The notes below the pieces were generated by a model that saw only the letters and a program-made list of their open reading frames with translations, searched no databases and was not told the origin of the DNA. A DNA stretch of 64,000 nucleotides from Metridium senile (Eukaryota; Cnidaria; Anthozoa; Actiniaria; Metridiidae). The DNA lies in the NCBI GenBank assembly GCA_949775045.1, contig OX459108.1, positions 6,823,961 through 6,887,960 on the forward strand, read 5' to 3'. The translations under genes and the position numbers were made by a program. Positions 1 to 13,261 of the stretch are shown in pieces; within the stretch, counting starts at the first letter, position 1, and every line of letters starts with the position of its first letter.

Positions 1-278
1 GTTGTTTTATTACTGACACGTTTGAAGCATCGCAGAGGAAACTAGAATGAATAGAGGGACAACAAGACTTCGACAAATTGGTTAATATTTTATTGATCCG
101 ATATTGATACATATTAGCAAACTGAGCCTATACGTGTCCCTGGAGTTTGTATATATAGTCTATATAGCAGGACATGCAATGCGTTAACATAACATCGCCA
201 ATAATGTATAATTCATATCGTTAGAAAATACTTGTTTTTAAATATTTTATTTATATTTTCTTCAATATCTATTTTTAG

Positions 279-3200
279 GATCCCGAGTCAAAACCAATTC
301 AAATTGAAGGAAGTGGCACAAATGGAATGGAATTTGATTCAGGTAAATGCTATAATGTCTATATTTACAGCCATTTTCGTAAAGGTTGTACAGTCGTATC
401 AAAGATATGCCTATTGTTCTGTTGCAATCTCGACCTGTTGAAAAAAATGCGCGCTTATCAAAGTCTTTTGTTACTTCTTACCTATAATACTATATAGGGT
501 AATTGCATTGTTTCAAGATTGCATACGGTATCTTTGATACGGTTGAACTATTGAAATCCATTTTGACTATTCTGAATCGGTCACGTATCTCTAAAACTAT
601 TAATCTCTGATATTTTATAATATAAACTAATGACAAAATCAGAGTTCTAACAAGTCAAGCTGAAAATATAAACATTATGGTGTTTAGAATAGTCAAAGTC
701 AAATCTCGCAGTATGACTTATGTTATTAAACTTTTTAGTATATAGCTAATTCAATTAACTTCGTCGCTGAAACAAGCCTAAAGCCTAATCTTGAGAGCGA
801 AAGTGGTCATGGGATTTTAAAATTGCATGAGTTTTCAAGATTCCTAAACCGTAATTTGTGTTTTTGTTTCCACTGAGGAACACTTGCAAATACACGTTGA
901 ATGTTTTACACGCTTTGCACGCCTCATTCGCCTCGATAAAAGATATCCCACGATCCCTTTCGGTCTGACGATTAGGCTTTAGGCATTATAAATCAGCGAC
1001 AAAGTTAATTGAATTAGCTATATGAATATTGTAGATTATTTATTCTTAAGGGATTTTAATGAAACTGGATAATATTTTCTCCAAAGTCGTACATTTTGCA
1101 TCGAAAACCTCTTTCTAATTACATCCATGCCTTAAATACTTTTTTTGAGACATTTAAATATGTCGACTGAATTTAGAGCATTTTGGGTAGAAATAATTAA
1201 ACAATTTAGCGTAAAGCTTTGACTCTTTTGAATTTGTCGACGACGCTAATTTTACAAAAATGCTTGAATTACAAGGTACACCGAAGGTAACTGGCTACTT
1301 TTAAACGCTTTTGAACGTTCGAAACTTGTTTTTACTTCCTTGTCTTTTCAAATCGATCTTGTGTTGGTAGAACTGATTCCCGAGGCTTTTAATTCTATTT
1401 CAAAAGAACTTTCAGCTTGTTTTTTGTTTGTCACCTTTAAGGTGACTGGCTATTTTTGAATGCTTTTGAACGTTCGATTCGAGCCCACGGTTTGCGCGCG
1501 CACAAAAACCGCTGAATAAAATACACATTTTTATTTAGGAACCATACACGTTTTGGGCTTCAACAGGGCAAAACCCTCGAATTTTGCGCGGTACTCTATA
1601 CTTTTGTTATGCTTAATTAAAAAAACCTAATAAAATCTATATATATCAAAGTTTTTCAAATAGTTAATTTTTTCTAACATACAAAAAAATCGATTTTCGT
1701 AGTATCAGTTTGTCCGACTTTATGCGAGTTTAGAAAGCACTGAAAGGACGAAATATGTCAGATAAAGGTATTTCTTTGTCTTTTATTCAAAACCATCATG
1801 TTGTATTATAGAATGAATCATTACCCGTCATTTGTGCTTGATATAGTATGAAAAAAAAACTATTTTCATATGAGTTGTGATTTTTTCCATATCGCTTCAG
1901 TTTTCGCAGGTTTTTCTTCAAAATCTCGCGCGTAGGCGTTCATTAAATGCTGATTATCTCGGAAATGAGCTCGGGATACCCCATTTTTCTATTCATTTTT
2001 GGAATCAGCATTAAATTTCACATTAAAAAATCGTAGTTTAAAGAAAAGTTTAACATTATTTCCAAAAGTAGCCAATCACCTTAACGCAACCAATTTGTTA
2101 TATCTGCAAAAAGAGCAATATACTGGCTTTCATTGTCTGCAGTATAATTATAATTTATTTTATAATATATATACTGTACACAATTACTCTATTCTGATTG
2201 GACGAGAGGAGAACAATTAAATTGTAAATTGTACTCTGCAGAGTACCAATTAGTTTTTCAGTATATTGTAAATAAAAATTCGCACGATCTTAAATACAAT
2301 TTGTAATTAATAGTTACAAGTGATGTTTTGAAAGTTTTCAAAATTGGACGAGCCTGTGAAGGGAGTCCAATTTGATAACTTTCAAAACATCACAAGATCA
2401 GTGCGATTTATTATATATCGGAATCGAGCAATCTTGTACAGTGTAAAAAAAGGCTCACGATCTTGTACAGTTTGTAATTAATAGATCCTTTTAATGTTTT
2501 GAAAGTTTTCAAAATTGGACATATCTAATTGTTCGACCAATCTCGAAAACTTTTAAAACATCACTCATATCTATTTATTACAAAATTTACTCAAGATCGT
2601 GCAATTCCCTATATATACTAATTGTCGTAGGTCGTGTTTTTACAATATTCATATCTACCCTTCAAAGTGTATTTACAACTTTGAATTTCAAGGTACAACG
2701 AATTACCAAGATGACGATGATGACGCTACTGATAGTATGTCGGAAAGTGAGAAGAAGAAGTTACTTGAACTTCTCGAAAAGGAAGGACAACCAGGATGGC
2801 GCAAAGCTGCAATTGCAGAGGTATTTTTTAAAACACTCGTAACAAAAATATATATTTTTTCAAATTACATGCAATAACTTATTTTCCCTGCTTTCAATTT
2901 TAGTGGTAATTCTATATACCTTCAAACTAAATTAAAAAAGCAAAACAATGAAAAGCATATATCTAATTTAGTTTACATTGTGGCTAGAAATCGAAAAGAA
3001 AAAACATTGATCCCGAAGGGGGTAATGGGATGTCATGGCACAGAATCAATGGACACATACGGGACCTTTCTCTTGTTTGGCGCGAGATTCAAATCGCTGA
3101 TCATTGAAGTGAAACAGAGTTATTGAGGCAGCTAGAGGCAAATTACAAAGGAATCTGCTCAAAATTGCTTCACCTTCCACTGATAAAACTTCCATTTAAC

Positions 3201-6200
3201 GCACTAAATATAAAATATAAAAAAATGTACATAGTGCAAATTGAAGATTAGATAATTATCTACCATTTGCACCCTTAAGGTTTAAATAAAACCGGTTTTT
3301 TTGCCTTAGGGTTTTTGACTTGAAAAAGGCACATTTTCAATACAGTTTTGTATGGGAGCCATTATTCATCACCATTTTACGGTTTTATTTAAAAAAATTA
3401 AAAAAATGTACATGGGTATTATTATTATTAGGAATTATTATTTATTCAGGCCATGCTGACGAAAGTTTGTCGCTAGTATTGTGGTTACAACTATAAACTT
3501 TTGCCAGGCATCAAACAAAAGATAGGATTAAACGAACAAAAGGGCAATAATGCATTGAATTCGGCTAACTTGTGCTCGAGATTAGTAAGAAGACAAATTC
3601 CCATGACATGCAATAACCAACCAATCAGAGATATCTTAGACACTACTTAATTCATATGTATGCCTATTTTGCCAATTGAGGCGCCGTAAGTAAACATCTC
3701 AAATAACGATAGCATTCTGTGCCAGGTATCCCATCGTGATTTTATGCGAGTGACACTTTCAACGTTTGCTTGAGGCTCATGTCCAAAAAGTGAGAAACAA
3801 AATTAAAACACGATTGTGCATCTTGAACCCTTGTAAAATAACTACAATACTCGGGGTTCATAATATCTAGCACCGCTGTACAATTTGACAAAAAGCGCAT
3901 TTGCGTTGGGATAATATAGATTTGGAGTAAGTTTAAGGATATACAGGACACTATCGGGACGTTTTTTTAAAACGCTCTTAACGCGTTTAGTTTACATCAA
4001 TTTCCCTACAAAGTATACATTTCCTGAAAGCTCAAATGATAAAGATTACATATTTAGTTGAAGTTTTAAATAAAACGTATTAGTTTTGGAGAAATCGGGC
4101 ATATAGCAAGAGAGTGTTGTCTTAGCGCGAGATGTTTATTTGCAGAAGTGTTAATGTGAAAGGATCAAATTTTTTGACCTTATTATTGTACATATATTGA
4201 ACTATCAAAGTGTGCCTGCGATTTGTCTTTTGGCGCTTCGTTAGTTTTTTATTGATTTTTTAAGTTCAACCTACATATTTTTCAGTGCATTCTTTAGTAA
4301 ATGGCTAATATCTGACGAAAGAAAACGAAAAAGAACAAACCCAGGCACACTTTGAAACTTGAGATATGTTTGAGTCATCATGACGATTTTCGCGTTAATT
4401 GTTGTACATTTTATTAAATTCTACTACTGAGAAATTTGTAGTTTTGTTTTAATAGGATTAAAAGATTATTTACTCGATGTTGACAAGTTTTAGGCTTTGT
4501 AAGTCAATATGCGTCACGTAAGAAAAGTGATCCTTGACTGATCGTAACATGACTAAGATGATCTAGAACTCTAAAAACTCTGAGAACTAGTAGAATGATG
4601 AATTATCAAAATAAATATCAAAAACTTTGTATGTTGTTGCAGTTTAGTTTGGTTTTAGCTTACTCTGTTCAGTTTGTTTTCGCTGTAACAACATGATACC
4701 ATGTGGTCGTGACCTCTAAGATAACACATTTTGACAGCTCCTGTCAATATTCCAACGCATTTGTTAGACTATCAAATATGCTTTTTCATTTATATCTTCT
4801 TTGCAAAAAATATTTTTGAATTCAATTTTTTATAAGGTTGTGGATTTCAATCTGTTGTTTGATTTAGTTTGTTTTTGGAAAAACGTTTACTTGGAGGTGA
4901 ATTGTGTCCTGTATATCCTTAAGTGTGGTTTCTGTTGTTTAGCGGTAGTATTTTTCCGTGCATGGCTTATAATTTTGCTTGTGTGTAATTTAGCCTTGTG
5001 TAATTTAGTATTTCATATTGATGCCTTTTGGTCTGAAGATTGAGTTTTAGGCTAATTTTTCCATCTAAATATTGTCGGAGCAACATTTCGCAGCCTTTTA
5101 TTGATTTGTTTGTGTGTTTTCTATTTCTTTTTCTTGCAATAAAGCGGTTAATTTTTCTTTGCTAAGTAAAGGAAGCCGTCCTTGATTGAAAGCAGCCATT
5201 TTCCCGCTCTCTGCTTGTGACGTAAGTCATCCAATAATGTTTTAATTATTGAACGATTGACGTACGACTTCCAAATTTGGTAAGCACATTAACCCGGCGA
5301 AATCGAACAATCATAAACGGAGAAATAATTTGAATAAATATAAATTCAAACTATTGTATTATCAGTTATGCATGTATTAAAATGTTCTCCAGCATGAGTA
5401 GAAGTATTTAATAATATCATCATAATTTACCTACTTTGGAATGGCTCACCTTAAACAACAAATGTTTTTGCTGTAGGCCAAGAAAACTGGCGAGAAGATG
5501 AAAGTTGAGATTGCTGGTAAAAGTAAAGATTTAACAAAGAAGAGCAATTCAGGTATTTGAACAATATACATTTTGTATTATCTTGAAATATTCAAAATAT
5601 ACAGCAAATCTCGTAAAATTCCCACTATTCCAATTCGCAATTGTTAAATTTTCTCAACTGTGAAGACGATGAGAATTAAAGGCCCGGGTAACTTTTGAAA
5701 CGGTCGTATTATCCTTTTAGCGGGATAATCATAAGATGACGTCATGTAGAAGCACAGGCATGATACCAAGACTACCACTACTATCACTTTAGTTGCAATA
5801 AATAATGCTGCGAGGTTCCTCGTTTGTTTGTACGTAGTTGTTAAAAATAAAAGTGATGTTAATTGACTGTTTTTAATTATCTTTCAGAACTCCCAACAGC
5901 ACTTATATCTAAAGTCCAAAGCAAGATGTCTTTATTCGAAGGTCCATTGGCAAAAAGTGTAAAAGCCTCCATTTCAGGCCTGACGAAGAAATGGTCCAGT
6001 CTAGACGATGATCAAAGAGATGGTATCGCAGGAACACTTGGGGTCATATCAAGCAACATCGAAAAGTTTGCAGGGGCCAGAGACAATCCCGTCGGAGCAA
6101 TACAAGGAGCCATCGATATCATTGGTTCGATAGCGAGTAACTTTGGACCGAAAGGCCAATTGATTAGCATGGGACTTGGCTTTGTCTCTGCCTTATTGGG

Positions 6201-7879
6201 CTTGTTTGGTAAGGGTCCAAAGCCAAAACCCTTAGATCAAATTGTCAGAGAGGAAATAAACCAAGCCTTGTCTGAATATCGTGACCAGGAACTTACCGAT
6301 AAGGCAAAAGGTTTGGTAACAGCATTTGGTTCTTCGAAGGCATACTTGGATGGTGTTGCATCTTCTGGAAAACTATTGGGCGTAGATGAGATGCAGATTG
6401 CTTCATCTAGAGTTCCTATGACTCAGGGATCAATGTTCATGGGTGAGCTGTTGACAGTGATCAGTGACATGTTTTCAAAGAACAAGCAGGAGGATGCTAC
6501 GAAGTGCATCAAATATTGTGAGCTCTATGCTCAGCTCACTGCAATACGAGACATGATACTTACACAGTTTATATCCTTGGCCTCTGACGACAAACTGCTT
6601 GAAGCTGACGTATTGGGGCTAATAGGATACAGAAAGAATTTTCGACTTGGAGCAAAGATTATCTTCGAAAAACTTTATACTGTAGACTATGGCAGCATGA
6701 TTTTACCTTATTTTGATCCAGACATCAGTGTCACAACCGACGCTTACGCCACTTCTGTCTTGAATTTGGGAAAGTACGATCGATCATTGGCTGGGTTATA
6801 TTGTCTTCAGGCATCTAATAAGTATGACCTTGATTGGCAGAGAAAGTATAGTATCTTCAAGTTGGATGGTAAACCTTATGTTACGATAGCAAGTCGAAGT
6901 AACGACAATTGCTACTGGAAACTTGTACCTCACGGAAGCAACACCTACAGCATCGTAAACAAATACAAGTGTGACCAAAACTACGATTATTGTGGTGCGA
7001 TGCTATCGTGGGACGGAGTGGATGGCACTGGCTATGTAAACATCGACCATAAAGACCCGATATTGTGGGAAATAATTGGTTTTAACTATAGGAGGTAAGA
7101 GTGTTCAACTACAATACGTAAAAGTGATCTTGCGGGTTTATTCAATCACATACGGATGTTAACATCCGTGTCTTAGATACCTCAATGTTATCCAAATACA
7201 CTCGTCTAAATTTCCAATTTCAACTTATTCCCCAAGAAAATTGTTTGGGGAAAACCGATTGTGGCATTACCAAGTCACCTAATGATAAACATATGACTGC
7301 AGGCGGTATTGATTTATTGCACATCTTTTTTATAGGATTAGAAGCAAATGGGGCTGTAATTCTGGTAACTCGTATTGCAATAAAGAGCTAAGGATGTTAA
7401 CAAGAACAAAATGGAACGGCAACATAATGATACCTTCGAAAATGTCTTTGTCTGTTGGTCAGCTGGCTGCAAGCGATGGAAAATACTACTGGAGGCTACG
7501 AAAGGTGAGTTTTGCTGACTTTCATAAATGTTTTGTGGTACATTTTATGACTGGCTAATTCAATTACGGATGTCGAAGAAGAGAAACCTAAAAACTAATC
7601 TTAAGACCGAAAATGATCACAGGATATATACCACCCAGGCCAATGAGCTGAGTGAAACATTTATCATGCCCCCCCAAAAAAAAAACAGAAATAACGGTTC
7701 AGACATATTAAACCCTTGTGATAGACTGAAAATCCCATGACCCTTTTGGGTTATTAGACTTTCGGCTTTTTCAGCAACAACTGTACTGGAATTAGTTATA
7801 TAGAAAATACAGAAAGTTAAAGTCAGTAAAAGTACTCAACATTTCTTTACAGAGTGATATCTATTTCTTTAAGCCGTAG
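279..7879 (+). CDS. Gene A: secreted jellyfish-toxin-like protein, 5' end outside window
   Basis: Exons read from splice sites and unbroken frame: 279-342, 2693-2820, 5477-5552, 5888-7094, 7336-7504, 7853-7879 (stop TAG). Together these give 556 codons; phases are 1,0,1,2,0 and are the same as in gene B, so the missing first exon should be a signal-peptide exon left of the window. Order of parts: a short spacer; an acidic stretch (QDDDDD) followed by a Lys/Leu helix ([11 protein letters not shown]); a Lys-rich linker; then the large exon with a glycine-rich hydrophobic segment (about 6090-6215) followed by a charged helix ([10 protein letters not shown]). The C-terminal part has three W-x-[LI] segments (YWKLV, LWEI, YWRL) and paired cysteines, suggesting a beta-trefoil-like or lectin-like end. 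The hydrophobic segment plus charged helix recall the CaTX/CrTX/CfTX jellyfish toxins, which are pore-forming proteins. The family call is from pattern memory and is not certain; an unrelated secreted pore-former is the alternative. No frameshift or internal stop was seen. Confidence 0.72.
738..1023. repeat. Foldback MITE (TATAGCTAATTCAATTAACT termini)
   Basis: The left end TATAGCTAATTCAATTAACT returns in inverse at about 1000-1023, and inner parts (AAGCCTAATCTTGAGA / GATTAGGCTTTAGG) also pair. Related copies sit in the next-to-last introns of gene A (7545-7802) and gene B (47487-48046). No coding capacity. Confidence 0.7.
1024..2149. other. Gene A intron 2, no further feature seen
   Basis: AT-rich intron sequence. 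A short direct repeat (GTAACTGGCTACTTTTAAACGC at 1288 and GTGACTGGCTATTTTTGAATGC at 1442, shortened in meaning to a 20-nt-scale repeat) is visible; nothing else is supported. Confidence 0.4.
2150..2615. repeat. Dispersed foldback repeat, first of two copies
   Basis: Contains GATGTTTTGAAAG and its inverse CTTTCAAAACATC around a short centre, twice over, plus flanking text (ATTCTGATTGGACGAGAGGAG) that recurs at 57780-58060 inside MLYCD. Ends about 77 bp before the gene A exon at 2693. Confidence 0.65.
2900..3850. other. Gene A intron 3, left part, nothing clear
   Basis: AT-rich intron sequence without a supported gene or a clear mobile-element end. Confidence 0.35.
3862..4990. mobile_element. 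MITE with CTGTACAATTTGACAAAA termini, split by an insertion
   Basis: The left part (TCTAGCACCGCTGTACAATT) and right part (GTTTAGCGGTAGTATTTTTCCG) match the intact relative at 54391-54606, but here they are parted by the TTAA-flanked insertion 3937-4918. Other members are at 53277-53485 and at the right edge (63976). Boundaries are approximate. Confidence 0.55.
3937..4918. mobile_element. Non-autonomous TTAA-targeting transposon (982 bp)
   Basis: Flanked by TTAA at 3933-3936 and 4919-4922. Inverted ends GGATATACAGGACAC / GTGTCCTGTATATCC. TTAA target duplication is typical of piggyBac and Kolobok elements. No transposase frame is present. It interrupts the older MITE at 3862-4990. Confidence 0.75.
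5888..7094 (+). CDS. Gene A core exon (pore-former-like domain and start of C-terminal repeats)
   Basis: Single open exon of 1207 nt, acceptor TTTCAG before 5888 and donor AG|GTAAGA after 7094. The first third is almost identical to the matching exon of gene B (42099-43311), including the hydrophobic glycine-rich segment. Differences gather in the middle and in the C-terminal third. It encodes the bulk of the mature protein. A longer reading with an ATG at 5863 is only intron sequence read through. Confidence 0.85.
7545..7802. repeat. Foldback MITE in the next-to-last intron of gene A
   Basis: GGCTAATTCAATTA at the left pairs with TGGAATTAGTTATAT at the right; AACTAATCTTAAGACCGAAA pairs with the TTAGACTTTCGG region. 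The same element sits at the same place in gene B, so it was there before the gene duplicated. Confidence 0.65.
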
Positions 7880-8959
7880 TTTTCTATTTACTTGGAAAGT
7901 AAGTGAGAACATTATTTTGACCTTTGAAGATGTTTTAGGTACTACATACAATATGAGCGGACGATCTGTATGGGATATGCCGTGGATGGTCGAACATGAG
8001 TCACTGGATATGTCGGACGTCTCGCACACATTGGACACGAATATTGTATAATGCTTATGAAATTCCAACATAAGTTCTTTCATGTTTTACTAAAATTGTC
8101 AACATAAAAGTAAATCTGGCCGAGAAAATTATTGTTGAAATTTATACGCAAATCAGCACGAATCTGTGTATGGGATATATGGGATGTATATTTGAGAGCA
8201 TCCTGAATATGAACTGAACACTATAAGAGACAAACGTACAAAATTGTTAATAATGAATCCTGACTGCAATTTCAGAATTCTTAATACTATAAGAGGTTCT
8301 TTTTTGAATTTTTGACATTTGATTTTTGTTTTTTGAACCCATTTAAAGAACTCGCAGAATGTGTTTTATTGAATTAAAAACTCGGTTATAATTTATTGAA
8401 GAAGTTGGTACTTTATTAAATACTGCTCCTTTGTTTTCAATATTACGTGAAATTGCTTACAAAAAATAAAATACAAGACTGGAATAGTTCCATAGTTTTA
8501 ACCAACTCAATACTCTTTAAGTAAAGTTCATATTTTTGTTTTTGTTTCAGCGAACCTAGAGCTGCTTGAAGTGTTTCTTACCCAAGGTAAGGGAATCATC
8601 AAATTTGCGTAAACACAATGCAACTCCTTTCGGTCGTGCAATCGCCATTTGCCATTCACCATTCACTCGGTCAGCCCGTTTTGAAATACATGTATACAAA
8701 GAAATATAGAGACAATACAAGCTAGACCGGTTGAGCATTTCAATACGTATTGGCATACATATAAACGTACATTTAATTAATAAACTTACAAACTATGATG
8801 TCCTTGTTTTTTATAAAAGACTCTGCAAGATGACTTGTTTAATAGAATATGATACTGAAAAGAACTTTATTTTTTTGCAGATGTCTTCGCTGGATATGAT
8901 AAAGACTGGATATTACGAGTTCTTACAGAATTGTTTAGAGTTTAACTTAGGCAAATAAA
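7853..8959 (+). other. Gene A 3' end: stop exon, two spliced 3' UTR exons and poly(A) signal
   Basis: The exon from 7853 carries the last eight codons and stop and reaches a strong donor (GTAAGT) at 7899. A further short exon, 8551-8586, lies between TTTCAG and GTAAGG, and a last one starts at 8881 after a TTTTTTTGCAG acceptor and holds AATAAA at 8954-8959. All three have counterparts with the same splice sites in gene B (48093-48139, 49055-49097, 49823-49914), so they are likely real. The 8551 exon has a TAG in the frame it would inherit if 7853-7898 were skipped, so it is non-coding either way. Confidence 0.6.
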
Positions 8960-9973
8960 ATGAACATGAATTAAATGTTTCCTTGTATTGACTTCTATAC
9001 CTTTAAACTTATTTCGTATTATCATATGATCCGTATTTTTCCCGGCGCACGCTCTTAAGAAAACCTTCGGAAAAAGTCACGTGATGGGGTCCGAACGGCT
9101 TTTTTCACCTGGTCCGTACAAACACGTACGGACCCGCTACTCGAAATATTTGGCTCTTGGTCATTTGTACGTACCTGGCTGCGCTTGGTCCGTACGTCGT
9201 GACCGCCAGCCAAATATTTTTCCCGTACGGCCCTCTCACTCAGTCGTATAAGTACTTACTTTTTCCAAAACAACCATTATATAACATTCCACTAGACGCC
9301 AACGTCAACTTCGAATAAAAGCTGGTAACAAGCGGTTTCTAAATCTGAGTCATTGTGATTACGTATTTATCACATAAATCTTTTCTATTGCATGCTTTAG
9401 TTGATTGGCTCTTTAACAATGCACACAATGTATGGAGCATGCGTTTAGAGCAAGCTGACTTTTGAATTTGTTTTAATTAGCTATAAAGACATAAGGTTTG
9501 CGCGGCTGCTTGAAGAAAATGATATTTGGACTGCTCCTTCGACAGTTGTTTATTGTGTGAAATTTTCGTATGTTATCAAAGGAATGCTCGATCTCTTAGC
9601 AGTATGTATATCTTTTGGGCCCTTTTAGCATGTTTGTAGTCGTTGTGCAGTGAATTTTTAAATTTAGTTGCTTATTAGTAAGTTCTGTAGGCATTTTCAA
9701 AATGGTTTATGGTGACTCATAGAAAACCTCCACATCATGCGGTGTGATATAATGAAATTGAATTAGTGAATGATATGAATGATTATCGTTTCTGAATGAA
9801 TTTTTGTTACTCGATGCCTGGTTAGAGATGTATACAGTCATTTGAAAAAACGTTGTCGCCGACCGGTTTTGCGAATACGCGACTAGACCTAAAAAGGATT
9901 ATGGTTAGAAATCACTGAAGCAATTAGCTGCATATATTATCAACATCTTGAGCTCTCAGTGCCTTGCTTCTAT
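8960..9973. other. Intergenic, no gene seen
   Basis: Downstream of the gene A poly(A) site. 9040-9240 is a GC-richer stretch with repeated CGTACGG and AGCCAAATATTT words; similar words (GAGCCAAATATTTTCCCG) recur near 35460, so it is probably part of a dispersed repeat. No coding region is supported. Confidence 0.4.
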
Positions 9974-10928
9974 CACAGGCAGCCCAAGCAATTCACTTTT
10001 ACAGTAAAGGTATGAGTAAAAAATCGATATTTTTTATTGAAATAAATTTGAACATATTTCAATCCTGTGTTGTTGTTAAACTTATTTAATGTCATTCTAG
10101 GTGGTTTTTGAACGTTTTAGAGCATTTTTTCTTAATGTTTGCCCACCTGTACTTAAATGTGGAAAGGCTGGTCACTCGTGATCGAGATCGCTTGTCTTCG
10201 ATGGTCGAAAAAATTATATTTAATCCTTCCTTTGCTTTAAAAATCCCCTCAGCAACATAGATTAATGATCCTTCTGTCCAGAGACCAGCAAAATTTTCAC
10301 GGATCCTCAGTCAGACCTCACCAAATCATAGATATTGAACGATTTTCAACGACAATTTTCCTTCAGATGATTTGTGACTAGCGCTTAACAGACACCGATA
10401 ACTTCGCAACCAGGCCTTCTTTTGTAAAACTCATTCTGATTGGATGATTGGTAACCATGGCATACAGTCCTCCAATCAGAATGAGTTTTACAAAAGAAGG
10501 CCCGGTTGCGAAGTTATCGGTGTCCGTTAAGTGCTAGTCACAGATCATCTGAAGGAAAATTGTCGTTGAAAATCGTTCAATATCTATGATTTCGTGAGGT
10601 CTGACTGAGGATCCGTGAAATTTTGCTGGTCTCTGGACAGAAGGATCATTAATCTATGTTGCTGAGGGGATTTTTAAAGCAAAGGAAGAATTAAACATAA
10701 TTTTTTCGACCATCGAAGACAAGCGATCTCGATCACGAGTGACCAGCCTTTCCATATTTAAGTACAGGTGGGCAAACATTAAGAAAAAATGCTCTAAAAC
10801 GTTCAAAAACCACCTAGAATGACATTAAATAAGTTTAACAACAACACAGGATTGATATGTTCAAATTTATTTCAATAAAAAATATCGATTTTTTTTTTTG
10901 TAAAAGTGAATTGCTTGGGCTGCCTGTG
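9974..10928. mobile_element. Foldback transposon, 955 bp, 7-bp target duplication
   Basis: Flanked by CTTCTAT at 9967-9973 and 10929-10935. Ends are CACAGGCAGCCCAAGC and its inverse, and the two arms (about 470 bp each) pair almost completely around a short centre near 10445-10470. No transposase. A related, damaged copy is at 19710-21438. Confidence 0.85.
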
Positions 10929-10939
10929 CTTCTATAAGA

Positions 10940-11990
10940 TTTACGCTGGCTATTGATTTGGATGACACAAAACCTCTGTATGAAAACTGAAGAAGTAGCT
11001 ATTTACTTGATGATATCTCCACGCTCTATACAACGGTTTTTAAAATTTTAAAATTATTTGCACGCAAAGGCACACATTCATTCATGTACTCGCTATATTT
11101 CAGCATATTTTTTTGCGCGTGCTAAAAATAAAAATTGATTGCCTCATTGATTTTTACCCATATTCCCGCTTGAGCTAGTCGCGTGGTCGAGGAGCCGGTA
11201 AGCAACAAATGACTGTATATCGTGACCACCACCAAACGTTGGGCCATAGTCAGTGCTGGAATAAACAGCTTTCTGTTTTCTTGCACTGACCAGCTCTACT
11301 TTCTTTGGTTGATATCCATTGTTCCCATACAAGTGGAATAAAAACGATTTGCTTGAGTACGAGTAGCCACCACCTAACAAGGAAGTATTCATGGTCAAAC
11401 AAGCAAACGAATGACCAAACGAATGAATCGAACGAACTCGCGAACGAACAAATTCAGCAACAACAAAAAACAAACATCGGCATTACACTATACTATGTGC
11501 TAATGTCTCGACTACTTGTTGCGAGGAAGCGATTTCCGACAAGAAGAGGACTGCACTTTGATACCCTTTGCGTACATATTGCGAGTCACGTGCAGCGATT
11601 TTGCCTATTTGCATATTATTATCCGAACGCCTGTAATTATTTATGCTAATTAACTTTGAGAAATTACAAAGAACAATGTTAAATACTTTCCATTCTCGCG
11701 AACAAGAACGAAAAAGCGCCAAGTAAAATAAAACTTAGAAAATAAAAATAATAATACAACGATAATTTCGTTTTGTTCTCTCTTTACCTCTTAGCTCTTG
11801 ATCGATATACCGATTTAATTTGAGTGAATATAGTGTCAAAATTAAATAGTGTCCTCTCGTATGGAAAGTATGATAATGGATGAAGAAATGCCATTGTGTG
11901 GCTTCGTATGCCTCCCCTTAAAAAAGTTAACATCGGACATTTGATGTACATTTACGACTTAAAATAAGTCCTGGATTGTTTTCTTTCGAA
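10940..11990. other. Intergenic, simple GAAC-rich tract, no gene seen
   Basis: Holds a short imperfect GAAC/GAAT-rich tract (11395-11450). Open frames on both strands overlap and show no recognisable protein. Confidence 0.35.
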
Positions 11991-12009
11991 TTTGAATGTA
12001 TCATTTGAC

Positions 12010-12163
12010 TTCTGAAATATCTATGCAGTCACTGTGTATGCGATTTTTGCCTGTGAAATTCTACATCGACAAACACGTGATCAAGAAACGAGTCAAATGT
12101 ACCATCATTTCCGGCAATCAACCTCTTGGTGATAAAACAACTTGTTTTTCGTTGATAAATGTA
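12010..12163 (+). other. Possible orphan exon or mobile-element coding fragment
   Basis: An open stretch bounded by a TATGCAG acceptor-like site and a GTAAGT donor (LPVKFYIDKHVIKKRV in the + frame). The opposite strand is also open here. I do not recognise the protein and no linking exons were found. Confidence 0.2.
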
Positions 12164-13261
12164 AGTATGTTAGGGAGCACATATATATACAAATCTAAAA
12201 AATGTTGTCTTTGATTGAAACTGCCGTTCAAGTCGTTAAAACAGTTAAAATTTGCTGGTTATTTGGATACCGTGACCGTGGTCAAGATATCATAAAAAGC
12301 CGCCCGCTCGCGGAACCAATCACATTGCAGTATTTGGCAGGATACCGTCCGCTCACGAACAAAAAAAACCTCCCAAAACCGTAGTTTATTTCATCGGAAA
12401 ATTCGAACAAATGGCGAAAAATGTATTGCCAAAGCTCATCATTTTCTAAACAAATTTCAAAATCCCGAAGGGTGTACATGTATTTCACCGATTAATATAA
12501 TCGCTCATCCACTCATCATGATGACGCTATTGTCTTGGAACTGATTATCAAGTATTGTATAATCATTTTATTTCTTGAAGGTCATCCAAAAAATTTTCTT
12601 GCTTAATTTCATTAAATTGACTTTTAAAATATAGTTATTGAAGTAAAAGAACCCATTATTTCCCCCCAAAAAAAACATTAAGGGACAAACATATATATAA
12701 TCTTTATAAATGTTTTCTTCTGGGTGCTTTGTATAATCAAATAAAATTGATATAAACTACGTGGGAATGGACAAGTAATAACTCGTCAAACATACAAATA
12801 TATTCAAAACTCTCAGAGCTTTCTGTCCATTCACCTCATTCTCTATTTGATTTTCATGGAAAACGTCTTGCAGTTATTATTAATAGATGATTTATATAAC
12901 ATGACTACCTCAAAGAAAAAGCAATTATCAGCTTTTTAGCTGTGACTTATTTTATGGTGGAATACTTAACATCACAGCATGCGGTCAAAACTACCAGCTA
13001 TTAACGCATTGCTGAACATTACACAGGCTACAAAAACGAATTGAGACGGAACCTCTTTCAGTTTCGTTTACTTCTTCAACTATAAACATTTTTCTCCAGG
13101 GAGGTAAAAGGTAATAATTCTACAAATCTTTTTGACTTTATTCTTAATGTGCTTTTCGTTTTGGTTTCGGCCGTTTAGTTTGTCTTTAAAAATTGTATTA
13201 TCACTTCTAGCACATTCTACACATTTATTAATATCCTTGAATTATATATTTTGAAAATCTG

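Noticed and set aside
8731..8958. 75-residue ORF at the end of gene A
   Set aside because: Runs across an intron into the last 3' UTR exon; the gene B counterpart is not conserved as protein.
11144..11722. Overlapping 80-114-residue ORFs on both strands
   Set aside because: Chance frames in a GAAC-rich tract with no recognisable domain or splice context.
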